DNA of 32,491 nucleotides from a virus. The position numbers and the translations under genes are program-made. Positions 25,233-31,651 of the stretch are shown piece after piece. The stretch covers positions 1 to 32,491 of IMG/VR virus record IMGVR_UViG_3300032246_001121; one strand, given 5' to 3'. Each line of letters begins with the position of its first letter. Position 1 is the stretch's first letter. The notes below the pieces were generated by a model, which made no database searches, was not told the DNA's origin, and saw nothing but the letters and a program-made list of their open reading frames with translations.

Positions 25233-26909
25233 ATGGCTACATTGCCACCCGTATCAGACTTGTACGCAGGTCTAACGGCGAAAGAGGCGGCTGTTCAGCA
25301 TGAAGAATTTACTACTGCTCTGAACAAAGCCAACTCAGCACCTAAGAGTGCCGCCAACCTAATGGGTATCGCTCCAAGCGCACCTACTTCACCATCCGCG
25401 GCAATCGCTGGCATCCTTGCTGACGAAAGCCTAACCAAGTCAATGAGTGCAGATGTTTTGAGTTCTCTTAACTCTGCTCTTGAAACACAACAGATGATTC
25501 AAAAAGATATCACCGTACCTAACAACTCTGGTCTATCTAACGGTAGCCCGATTGGTACTGGTCTTGTTGCGTTTGATTTGGCCGCACCTGCAAAACTCAT
25601 CTTCCCTAAGATGACTCCACTTCGTAACAAACTTGCTCGTAAGAGTGGTTTTGGTACTTCACATCGTCAGAAAGTTATCAACGCAATCTCAGGTTCTGAA
25701 ACTGGCGTACTAGATACATGGGCTGGTATCACCGACTCATCTAGCGAAACTTTTGGTGCAAGCACTTTCAACCGTGGTAAGAAAATCGGTTACGCAGGTT
25801 ATGACCGTCAGTTCAACTACAAGCAGTTCTCACTATCTGACAATGTTCCGTTCTCGGCACAGTTTGAGGGTCAGGGCTACCAAGATATCCGTCAGTTAGC
25901 ACAGACAACTACTCTTTACGCGGCGATGCTGTTTGAAGAAAAGGCGTTGCTAATGAGCCGTGGTACTGATACAGGTATGATTGGTGCAATCACCGCTCCA
26001 ACAATCGCATCCGCAACTGCTCGTACTAAGGTTGCTGGCGAAGTTGGTTTGACCGCTGGTACTTACTACTTCAAGACTGCGGCTGATGCTGGTCAGTTTG
26101 GTGCATCGGCTGTTTCGTCTGCTACCTCTGGCATTGTTGTTACCGCTGGTCAAGTTGTAGATGTTGTTATCAACGATGTTGCTGGCGCACTAGGTTACGA
26201 AATCTTTGCTGGTACAGTAAACGCTAACGCCTCTCTTTACTATCAGGGTCGTACAGGATACAACACTTTCGTATTCGGTGGCGCGGCTGACTACTCAACC
26301 ACAGGTGCGGCGGCTACAACTGTTGCCTCTGATACCTCTGCATACGCAACAGGTTACGATGGTATCTTCGCACAGATTATCGGTGCGTCAGGTCAGCCAT
26401 CAGGTCAGGTTAGCCGTATCAACAGCGCGTTCAGCACAACTAACGCTGGCGCGGAATACCAGAATCTATTTGCAAGTCTTTACACAAGTGTTAAGGCTGA
26501 CCCAGATGAGATTCTTATCAACGGTTCAGACCGCAAGCAACTCTCTGATGCAATCAAGGGAAGTGGAACAGTCGGTGCTTACCGTCTAAACATCTCTCAG
26601 GATGAGGCTAGTGGAGTTATTGCTGGCGATGTTGTTACTGGTCTACACAACGAAATTACTGGCAAGCCTGTTGCTCTTACTGTTCATCCGTGGATGCCAC
26701 AGGGTAACTCTGCCGTACTTTCATACACACTACCTATCCCAGATAGCAATGTGAGTGAAGTATGGGCTGTTCACACAGTTCAAGATTTCATGGCAGTTGA
26801 ATGGCCTGTAATTGATTTCAATTACAGCAACTCTGTTTACTTCAATGAAACTCTTGTTGGTTCAGCACCACAGTTCAACGGTCTACTACAGGGCATCAAA
26901 GCCGTCTAA
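25233..26909 (+). CDS. Major capsid protein (HK97 fold) with inserted beta domain
   Basis: The 558-aa product has an N-terminal helical arm (1-95), a capsid core with APAKLIFPKMTPLRNKLARK and GYAGYDRQFNYKQFSLSDNV, and a C-terminal part with VKADPDEILINGSDRKQLSD and PVALTVHPWMPQGNSAVLSY. Residues about 254-350 look like an inserted immunoglobulin/fibronectin-like domain: YYFKTAADAGQFGASAVSS, VVINDVAGALGYEIFAG and SLYYQGRTGYNTFVFGG. This makes the protein long for an HK97-fold capsid; the insert would sit on the capsid outside. Order after the protease and size support the assignment. Confidence 0.85.
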   Translation: MATLPPVSDLYAGLTAKEAAVQHEEFTTALNKANSAPKSAANLMGIAPSAPTSPSAAIAGILADESLTKSMSADVLSSLNSALETQQMIQKDITVPNNSGLSNGSPIGTGLVAFDLAAPAKLIFPKMTPLRNKLARKSGFGTSHRQKVINAISGSETGVLDTWAGITDSSSETFGASTFNRGKKIGYAGYDRQFNYKQFSLSDNVPFSAQFEGQGYQDIRQLAQTTTLYAAMLFEEKALLMSRGTDTGMIGAITAPTIASATARTKVAGEVGLTAGTYYFKTAADAGQFGASAVSSATSGIVVTAGQVVDVVINDVAGALGYEIFAGTVNANASLYYQGRTGYNTFVFGGAADYSTTGAAATTVASDTSAYATGYDGIFAQIIGASGQPSGQVSRINSAFSTTNAGAEYQNLFASLYTSVKADPDEILINGSDRKQLSDAIKGSGTVGAYRLNISQDEASGVIAGDVVTGLHNEITGKPVALTVHPWMPQGNSAVLSYTLPIPDSNVSEVWAVHTVQDFMAVEWPVIDFNYSNSVYFNETLVGSAPQFNGLLQGIKAV

Positions 26910-26925
26910 GTAAATCATGTAGGGT

Positions 26926-26960
26926 TGCGCCCTCATCCCACTTATCGGGGTGGGGGCGCA
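26926..26960 (+). terminator. Terminator/attenuator after the major capsid gene
   Basis: A 14-bp stem (TGCGCCCTCATCCC with GGGGTGGGGGCGCA, two T-G pairs) around ACTTATC lies 16 bases after the capsid stop, followed by CTCTCATAAA. It probably lowers readthrough into the connector genes so that capsid protein is made in excess. Confidence 0.75.
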
Positions 26961-26986
26961 CTCTCATAAATAGGGAGGTAAATTTT

Positions 26987-27325
26987 ATGGCTAAGTATTT
27001 TGGTTCTAATGGTGTTGCTCAAGTTGATATCACAGGCACACGAACAGGGGCAAGCAACACTCTCAAGAGAGGTAAAGATGGATTCTTTACAACTGATTCC
27101 AAGATGGCGGCTAAAGCATTGTTACAGGCTGGGTTTGCTGAGGCTTCTCTCATGGGTGTTGCTGATTCTGGAGTTGGCTACCTTTGTAGCGGTTGTGGCT
27201 TTAACGGATTCTTCGCGATGTGTAGCCGTTGTGGAACGAATAACAAAGTTGTTTCGGCGGATGAAACAAAAGTTATCACGGATGATTGTAACTGTGATGA
27301 TTGCGATTGTAAGGATGCAGAGTAA
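26987..27325 (+). CDS. Zinc-ribbon head protein with Cys-rich acidic tail
   Basis: The 112-aa protein has a basic N-terminal region (ITGTRTGASNTLKRGKDGFF), a zinc ribbon at about 67-84 (LCSGCGFNGFFAMCSRCG, C-x2-C-x8-C-x2-C) and an acidic tail DDCNCDDCDCKDAE carrying four more Cys. GGGAGG precedes the ATG. It lies right after the capsid gene, where decoration or head-completion proteins are common, and overlaps the next gene by one base. The tail could bind a second metal ion or form disulfides. Confidence 0.65.
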   Translation: MAKYFGSNGVAQVDITGTRTGASNTLKRGKDGFFTTDSKMAAKALLQAGFAEASLMGVADSGVGYLCSGCGFNGFFAMCSRCGTNNKVVSADETKVITDDCNCDDCDCKDAE

Positions 27326-28218
27326 TGGCTAACGCTTATGGCAATACAAGTAAACTTTTTAGTACCCCGTATTTGACGGTTGCTGAATACAAGGCCGCTC
27401 CGACTGCGATTGATTACAACAATCTTGTTGTTGATTCGTCTGACCCAGCGGCTCAGGATGCAGAGTTAGCAAATAACATTGCACGGGCTTCGTCTTGGAT
27501 TGATACGCATTGTAATCAGGTTTTGGCGGCTACGGTTGAAACTGAGCAACAGCGTGTTCGCGTTGGTCTTGAGGGTTATCTAAAAGTTCATCCTAAGTAT
27601 TTTCCGATTGTTGCTGTTACGGCCATGTCTTACGGTTCTGTTCCTAATAGCCTGACCGCTTACAATGATTGCTCTCAGGCGTGGGTTGAGGAGCAGTCAA
27701 TTATTTTCCCATCGGCTACGGGTGCATTAACTTCATCGGCTGGGCAACTTCAATTTGGGTCTAACACTTCACCGCGTAGCACGGTATACATTCAATACAA
27801 TTATGTTTCGGGTTATGCGAATACGACTCTAGGTGCGACTTCATCGGCTGGCGCAACTAGCATCACCGTTGCGGATGGTACAGGTATTGTTGCAGGTTCT
27901 CGTTTAACAATTTTTGATGGCTTGGCTACTGAAACTTTTACTGTGAAATCTACTTACACTTTTGGTTCTACAACTGTTCCTATTGATGGCACTTTAGTTT
28001 TTGCTCACACATCGGGTGTTGCTATTTCGGCGTTACCGCCAGCCGTGAAAGAGGCCGCAATTCTCGCTACGACTGCGTTCCTTAAAGTGCGTGGAGATTA
28101 CTCTATGACGATGCAGGTTACTTCTCAGGTTGGTACTGCCTCACCTAACATGGGGTCTTTGAATAGTGATTTGGATTTAGCGAAAGAGTTATTGATTCCG
28201 TTCCGTAGGACTCGTTAA
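27325..28218 (+). CDS. Head-tail connector protein with Ig-like insert
   Basis: The 297-aa protein starts with TPYLTVAEYKAAPTAIDYNN and ELANNIARASSWIDTHCNQV, the helical pattern of adaptor (gp6/gp15-like) connectors that dock onto the portal. At about 165-235 lies a beta insert (GATSITVADGTGIVAGSRLT, FTVKSTYTF, VFAHTSGVAI) resembling a bacterial Ig-like fold, and the protein ends helical (AAILATTAFLKVRGDYSMT). It overlaps its neighbours by one base at both ends, as connector genes typically do. Confidence 0.72.
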   Translation: MANAYGNTSKLFSTPYLTVAEYKAAPTAIDYNNLVVDSSDPAAQDAELANNIARASSWIDTHCNQVLAATVETEQQRVRVGLEGYLKVHPKYFPIVAVTAMSYGSVPNSLTAYNDCSQAWVEEQSIIFPSATGALTSSAGQLQFGSNTSPRSTVYIQYNYVSGYANTTLGATSSAGATSITVADGTGIVAGSRLTIFDGLATETFTVKSTYTFGSTTVPIDGTLVFAHTSGVAISALPPAVKEAAILATTAFLKVRGDYSMTMQVTSQVGTASPNMGSLNSDLDLAKELLIPFRRTR

Positions 28219-28703
28219 TGTCTAGGTCTAATGTTCGTTCGCAACTAACTTCATTTTTGCAGACTGCTACTATCCCTGATTTGAATCAGGTGTTTAGTTC
28301 GTTCCCTAAGCAAATCAATTTTCAGGTTAATGCTCAGGCTGGTCAGAGGTCACGCGCCGCGGCTGTCGTGTTTGTTGAGCGTGAGCATGAGGAGCGTATT
28401 GCTCTGGGTGGTGCAACATCGGGTAAGAAAAGAATTGATTACGATGTTGTGATTGAGGTGTTTCATCACTCGCTCCAATCTAATGCGGAGGATGCGATGA
28501 CCGATTTTGATTTAACGATTGATGGCATCAAAGATAGGTTGCGTAGTGACCATCGTTTCGGTGATACATCGGGTGATGTTATTTGGCAGGGTGCTGAACC
28601 AATGTTGGATGTTGAGTATTCTGAGCCGTCTACTTCTGAGCGTGGGGCTACTGAAACTTGGGCTGTGATTCGTTTTCAGGTTACACAGATTTATACTGCG
28701 TAG
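28218..28703 (+). CDS. Head-closure/tail-terminator-like protein
   Basis: The 161-aa protein has an N-terminal helix (SNVRSQLTSFLQTATIPDLN), an alternating beta core (RAAAVVFVEREHEERIALGG, KRIDYDVVIEVFHHS), a helix (AMTDFDLTIDGIKDRLRSDH) and a last strand pair (ETWAVIRFQVTQIYT). This order is that of tail-terminator or head-closure proteins in siphophages. Its place between the connector and the gp10-like gene agrees. A terminator and a moron gene interrupt the operon right after it. Confidence 0.68.
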   Translation: MSRSNVRSQLTSFLQTATIPDLNQVFSSFPKQINFQVNAQAGQRSRAAAVVFVEREHEERIALGGATSGKKRIDYDVVIEVFHHSLQSNAEDAMTDFDLTIDGIKDRLRSDHRFGDTSGDVIWQGAEPMLDVEYSEPSTSERGATETWAVIRFQVTQIYTA

Positions 28704-28710
28704 CCTGATT

Positions 28711-28747
28711 GGTGCAGGGTTGCACCGCCCTCCTGTGACCCTGCACC
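28711..28747 (+). terminator. Terminator before the moron gene
   Basis: GGTGCAGGGT pairs perfectly with ACCCTGCACC (10 bp) across a 17-nt loop that itself contains TGCACC, followed by GCTTATTTT. It separates the connector genes from the early-type promoter at 28758. Confidence 0.78.
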
Positions 28748-28757
28748 GCTTATTTTC

Positions 28758-28846
28758 CCTTTGTTTGTAAGGAAAAAAACTTTGTGTAAATAGTTGCATC
28801 TTTGTTTGTTTTGGGTTTATGATTGAGGTACAAGGTCAGAGCGACC
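28758..28846 (+). promoter_or_regulatory. Early promoter cassette, copy F (moron promoter)
   Basis: Dyad CCTTTGTTTGTAAGG (28758-28772), A7 tract directly after, -35 TTGCAT (28794-28799), 18-bp spacer, -10 TATGAT (28818-28823), leader hairpin GGTC-AGAGC-GACC (28834-28846), then AGAAAGGCAAGAAAATG with start at 28866. The 17 bases before the start equal those of copy D. Confidence 0.82.
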
Positions 28847-28865
28847 AGAACAGAAAGGCAAGAAA

Positions 28866-29351
28866 ATGGCAAAGCAAGCAATGTGTACGAAGTGCGGTTC
28901 AACCGATGTATTTTGGCATGAGAATCGTAACGGCAAGTGGGTATTGTGTCGCAAGGTTGAATCACTTTATGAAAATGGCCGCGCTAGTTGGATTGAACCT
29001 CATTACTGCGATTACAAAGAAATGTCTGTTGAGTTCATGATTGAACAATACATTGAGAAAGTTGAAAAAGTTTTTTCAAAGCCAACTGCAAAAGATTGGA
29101 AAGAGTTAAGTGCTGTTGCTGACTTCAACGGTCAGTTGAAATCATTGCGTACAAAACTTGGCGAGAATGTTCCATCAATTCCTGTTGAAGTTTTTAAGGG
29201 TCGTAAAGTTCCTACTGGTACTGTCGGCGAGGTTATTTGGTTTGGTGTTGATGGTTTCGGCACAATCAAAGTTGGTATCAAAGATGCTGAGGGTAACGCT
29301 CACTTCACCGCGATTACCAATGTGCGATTTGTAGAAACTGCGAACGCTTAA
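28866..29351 (+). CDS. Moron protein: zinc ribbon plus SH3-like domain
   Basis: The 161-aa protein begins with a zinc ribbon (CTKCGSTDVFWHENRNGKW then VLCRK, with H and C ligands around CDY), has a helical middle (YIEKVEKVFSKPTAKDWKEL) and a C-terminal SH3-like unit: FKGRKVPTGTVGEVIWFGVD followed by FGTIKVGIKDAEGNAHFT and NVRFVE. The K-G-R-K-V-P-x-G-T-x-G-x-V pattern is common in actinophage proteins. It has its own early-type promoter and terminator inside the late structural operon, which is the definition of a moron. It may act on nucleic acids or on translation; unproven. Confidence 0.78.
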   Translation: MAKQAMCTKCGSTDVFWHENRNGKWVLCRKVESLYENGRASWIEPHYCDYKEMSVEFMIEQYIEKVEKVFSKPTAKDWKELSAVADFNGQLKSLRTKLGENVPSIPVEVFKGRKVPTGTVGEVIWFGVDGFGTIKVGIKDAEGNAHFTAITNVRFVETANA

Positions 29352-29368
29352 ACAAACTAAACAAACTG

Positions 29369-29392
29369 CCCACTCTACGGAGTGGGTTTTTT
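29369..29392 (+). terminator. Rho-independent terminator of the moron gene
   Basis: CCCACTC pairs with GAGTGGG (7 bp) around TACG, followed by TTTTTT. A classical terminator 17 bases after the moron stop. Confidence 0.9.
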
Positions 29393-29405
29393 GTTGTGTC
29401 TGATT

Positions 29406-29411
29406 TACAAT
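29406..29411 (+). promoter_or_regulatory. Candidate -10 for leaderless tail-gene mRNA
   Basis: TACAAT lies five bases before ATG 29417, directly after the moron terminator; no Shine-Dalgarno sequence. It would restart late transcription downstream of the moron. Confidence 0.5.
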
Positions 29412-29416
29412 TAAGC

Positions 29417-29863
29417 ATGGCCACATCTAGCACTAAAAAAACAATAGAGGCTCTTAACAAAAAGATTCTTAAAGGTGCTGAGTCCGCAGTTAAGAAAGCG
29501 ACAACTGAGGTTGCAATTCGGACTACGGCAGAGATGAAAGGTTTGATTGACAAGAAACGGGCATACACAGGTAGGGGCAAATCAAAGCGATATGCTAAAG
29601 GCAATCCGCCAGAGCCTCCCCAGAATCGTACAGGTGCATTACGCCGCTCAATCAGATTCAAAGTTAGAAAAGGCTACGGGGGAAAATACATTGCCACGGT
29701 TGCGCCTTACATGATTTACGCTCGTCGTCTTGAATTTGGCGGCGGTAACTGGCCAGCAGGAACGCGCTACCCTTTTGTTGAACCGACTGCTAAAATTATG
29801 AGAGCGAATAACCTTGCTCGTAGCATTTATGTCAAAGCGTTACGCGCTGAATATAACAAGTAG
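29417..29863 (+). CDS. HK97 gp10-like head-tail joining protein
   Basis: From ATG 29417 the product has 148 aa (GTG 29396 would add seven residues but lies close to the terminator). Helical N-terminus (KKTIEALNKKILKGAESAVK), then NRTGALRRSIRFKVRKGYGG, the strand AVAPYMIYARRLEFGGGNW-like segment (VAPYMIYARRLEFGGG) and YPFVEPTAKIM. The TGxLRxSI...YAxxLEFGG...PFxxP pattern is that of HK97 gp10-type neck/tail-completion proteins. The -10 box at leaderless distance fits this start. Confidence 0.8.
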   Translation: MATSSTKKTIEALNKKILKGAESAVKKATTEVAIRTTAEMKGLIDKKRAYTGRGKSKRYAKGNPPEPPQNRTGALRRSIRFKVRKGYGGKYIATVAPYMIYARRLEFGGGNWPAGTRYPFVEPTAKIMRANNLARSIYVKALRAEYNK

Positions 29864-29871
29864 GAGTGTCT

Positions 29872-30078
29872 GTGGCTAAGTACCGCGCCGATGTGGATGA
29901 ACCACGCTATTACCCTGATTTGGGTTTGAGTGTTAATCCTGCCGATGAAGTTGAGTTGGCTGATGGCATTGTTGCCGCTGGTCTAACTTTGATTGATGCT
30001 CCTGTTAAATCTAAAAAATCTGCAACTGTTGAATCAACTGCATCTGACGATGCCGACTCTCAAGGAGTGACAAACTAA
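29872..30078 (+). CDS. Small tail-module protein
   Basis: From GTG 29872 (GGAG five bases upstream) the product has 68 aa: AKYRADVDEPRYYPDLGLSV, then NPADEVELADGIVAAGLTLI and an Ala/Ser/Asp-rich tail. The RYYPDLGLxVxPxDxVEL strand pattern occurs in small proteins before major tail genes in many siphophages and is of unknown function. It overlaps the tail-tube start by one base. Confidence 0.62.
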   Translation: MAKYRADVDEPRYYPDLGLSVNPADEVELADGIVAAGLTLIDAPVKSKKSATVESTASDDADSQGVTN

Positions 30079-31058
30079 TGGCATTGCCACGCTATAAATC
30101 CTTTTTAGGTATTGCAAAAGAAGCATCTCGCGCGGCTGGAGTTAATCCAACCGCTGTTGCCGCAACTGACTTCATTCCTGTTAAAGAAATTTCACCGTTT
30201 GATAACATCAAGTATTTGGATGATAACAACTGGCGCGGTTCTATGGTTGAAACTTATGGCACAGTTCAAGGTGTTATTCATGCTGAGTTCCAATTTGGTG
30301 GCGATGTTTTCCCTGATACTTTCGGTTACCCTGTTGCTGGCATTTTGGGTGACTATGTAAAGTCTGGCGCATCTGCTCCGTACACTCACACAATCGCAAC
30401 GCTTAATAGCGGTACTGGTCAGGCTACTTCCTACACTCTTACTGATTACAATTCTTACAATGCTCGTCAGTTTGCAGGTTGTCAGTTTGGTGGACTTGAT
30501 ACAAAGTTTAGTGCTGATGGTCTTTTGGAATACACGGCCACGGCTCAGGGTTATGGTTCTGCTACCGCGGCTACACCAACTGCATCTTATTCAAGTATCA
30601 CCAATGTTCCTGCATGGACTGGCGTTACAACTATTGCTGGTACTGTTTCGGCGAAACTTGCTGAGGGTAACATCAACATCACTCGCCCACTTGATGCAAT
30701 CAATACGGTTGATGGTTCACAAGCCCCGTACCAAATTTTTCAGGGTGCGGTCAGCGTTGATGGTTCTTTGAAACTCATCTTTGAAGATGATACAGATTTA
30801 ACTCGTTACCTAACAAACACTCAACCATCTTTAGATATTGCGTTTAGTCAGGGTACGGGTGCATCTTTAACTAAGGTTCAGTTCACTATGACTAAGTGTG
30901 CGTTCCAAGTTGCTAAGATTGACCGTAGTAAAGATTATGTTGAATTGGATGTAACCTACAAGGCTATCGCTAACACTACTGATGTTGGTGCTAGTGCAGG
31001 ATACAGCCCAATCAAGGTAGTATTACAAAATGCGAAAGCAACCGCTGTTTACGCATAA
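30078..31058 (+). CDS. Major tail tube protein
   Basis: The 326-aa beta-rich protein begins MALPRYKSFLGIAKEASRAA and FIPVKEISPFDNIKYLDD, continues with VQGVIHAEFQFGGDVFPDTF and has a second half with VSAKLAEGNINITRPLDAIN, GSLKLIFEDDTDLTRYLTNT and YVELDVTYKAIAN. This layout (strand pairs, a shielded loop and a long final part) is that of siphophage tail tube subunits of the actinophage type. It directly precedes the tail chaperones and tape measure, the canonical order. AGGAG-like sequence is absent, but the start is coupled to the preceding stop. Confidence 0.82.
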   Translation: MALPRYKSFLGIAKEASRAAGVNPTAVAATDFIPVKEISPFDNIKYLDDNNWRGSMVETYGTVQGVIHAEFQFGGDVFPDTFGYPVAGILGDYVKSGASAPYTHTIATLNSGTGQATSYTLTDYNSYNARQFAGCQFGGLDTKFSADGLLEYTATAQGYGSATAATPTASYSSITNVPAWTGVTTIAGTVSAKLAEGNINITRPLDAINTVDGSQAPYQIFQGAVSVDGSLKLIFEDDTDLTRYLTNTQPSLDIAFSQGTGASLTKVQFTMTKCAFQVAKIDRSKDYVELDVTYKAIANTTDVGASAGYSPIKVVLQNAKATAVYA

Positions 31059-31078
31059 CAATCTAGGAGGGCTTATTT

Positions 31079-31444
31079 ATGCGAGTAGAAATTTTTAGTG
31101 GCTGGATTCAGTTACGCGACCCAGAGTTAGTTCCTGAACGGCTACGCCGACCTGTGTTTGAAAAGTCGGTACAGGGTTCAGCGTTGTTCAATGACGAGGA
31201 CATGGATTCAGATACAATCAAATTCTTTAGCGAGTTCAATGACTTACTTGCTATCGCAATGATTAGTGAATGGTCTTTTGATTTACCTGTAACTTTAGAT
31301 GGCCTATTGGATTTACCAATTAAAGCGTATGACGATGTTCGTAATGCTGTTGCTCCGTTCATTGATAAATTGATTCCTGATTTCGGAGTAGATGTAAACC
31401 CAAAAGCCATTACCGAACCCTTGAACGAGTCCGCTGGGTCTTAA
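31079..31444 (+). CDS. Tail assembly chaperone (gpG-like)
   Basis: The 121-aa product (MRVEIFSGWIQLRDPELVPE, then ESVQ-like and SEFNDLLAIAMISEWSFDLP, then LDLPIKAYDDVRNAVAPFID) lies between tail tube and tape measure, the place of the G chaperone. It has an AGGAG site before ATG. Its frame contains the heptamer CCCAAAA at 31399-31405, read as C CCA AAA, the canonical -1 frameshift signal; without a shift translation ends at 31444. It is required in many copies to coat the tape measure during tail assembly. Confidence 0.8.
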   Translation: MRVEIFSGWIQLRDPELVPERLRRPVFEKSVQGSALFNDEDMDSDTIKFFSEFNDLLAIAMISEWSFDLPVTLDGLLDLPIKAYDDVRNAVAPFIDKLIPDFGVDVNPKAITEPLNESAGS

Positions 31445-31617
31445 AAGGTGGTACGCCTGATGAGCGTTACCCCATGCCAACTGTTGTTCGCGACTATATG
31501 TTGGTTAAACATTTCGGTTGGACTAAACAACAGATTGATGAGCAACCTGCCGTTTGGCTTGATTGGATTCTAAATCTGCATGGCGTTTTTTCTGAGGTAG
31601 AAAATGATGCACAGTAA
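31079..31617 (+). CDS. Tail assembly chaperone gpGT-like -1 frameshift product
   Basis: After slipping at 31399-31405 the ribosome would continue in the -1 frame from 31405 to the TAA at 31615-31617, adding 70 residues (SHYRTLERVRWVLKGGTPDE...WLDWILNLHG...) to the first 109 residues, 179 in total. The extension has no start codon or ribosome-binding site of its own and contains YMLVKHFGWTKQQIDEQPAV, typical of the T part that binds the tail tube. Conserved position and an ideal slippery heptamer make the fusion likely; slippage efficiency is unknown. Confidence 0.8.
31399..31405 (+). promoter_or_regulatory. Programmed -1 frameshift site
   Basis: CCCAAAA in the phase C CCA AAA obeys the X XXY YYZ rule, so both tRNAs can re-pair in the -1 frame (CCC AAA). 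It is located 39 bases before the zero-frame stop. Confidence 0.8.
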
Positions 31618-31621
31618 AAGG

Positions 31622-31627
31622 TAAAAT
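31622..31627 (+). promoter_or_regulatory. Possible -10 before the tape-measure gene
   Basis: TAAAAT in GGTAAAATTG precedes TTGGAG and the TTG start at 31652. It resembles the TAAAAT/GAAAAT boxes at 16100, 20496 and 23513, but no -35 is visible; low certainty. Confidence 0.3.
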
Positions 31628-31651
31628 TGTAATCTACCTTTTGGAGTTATT

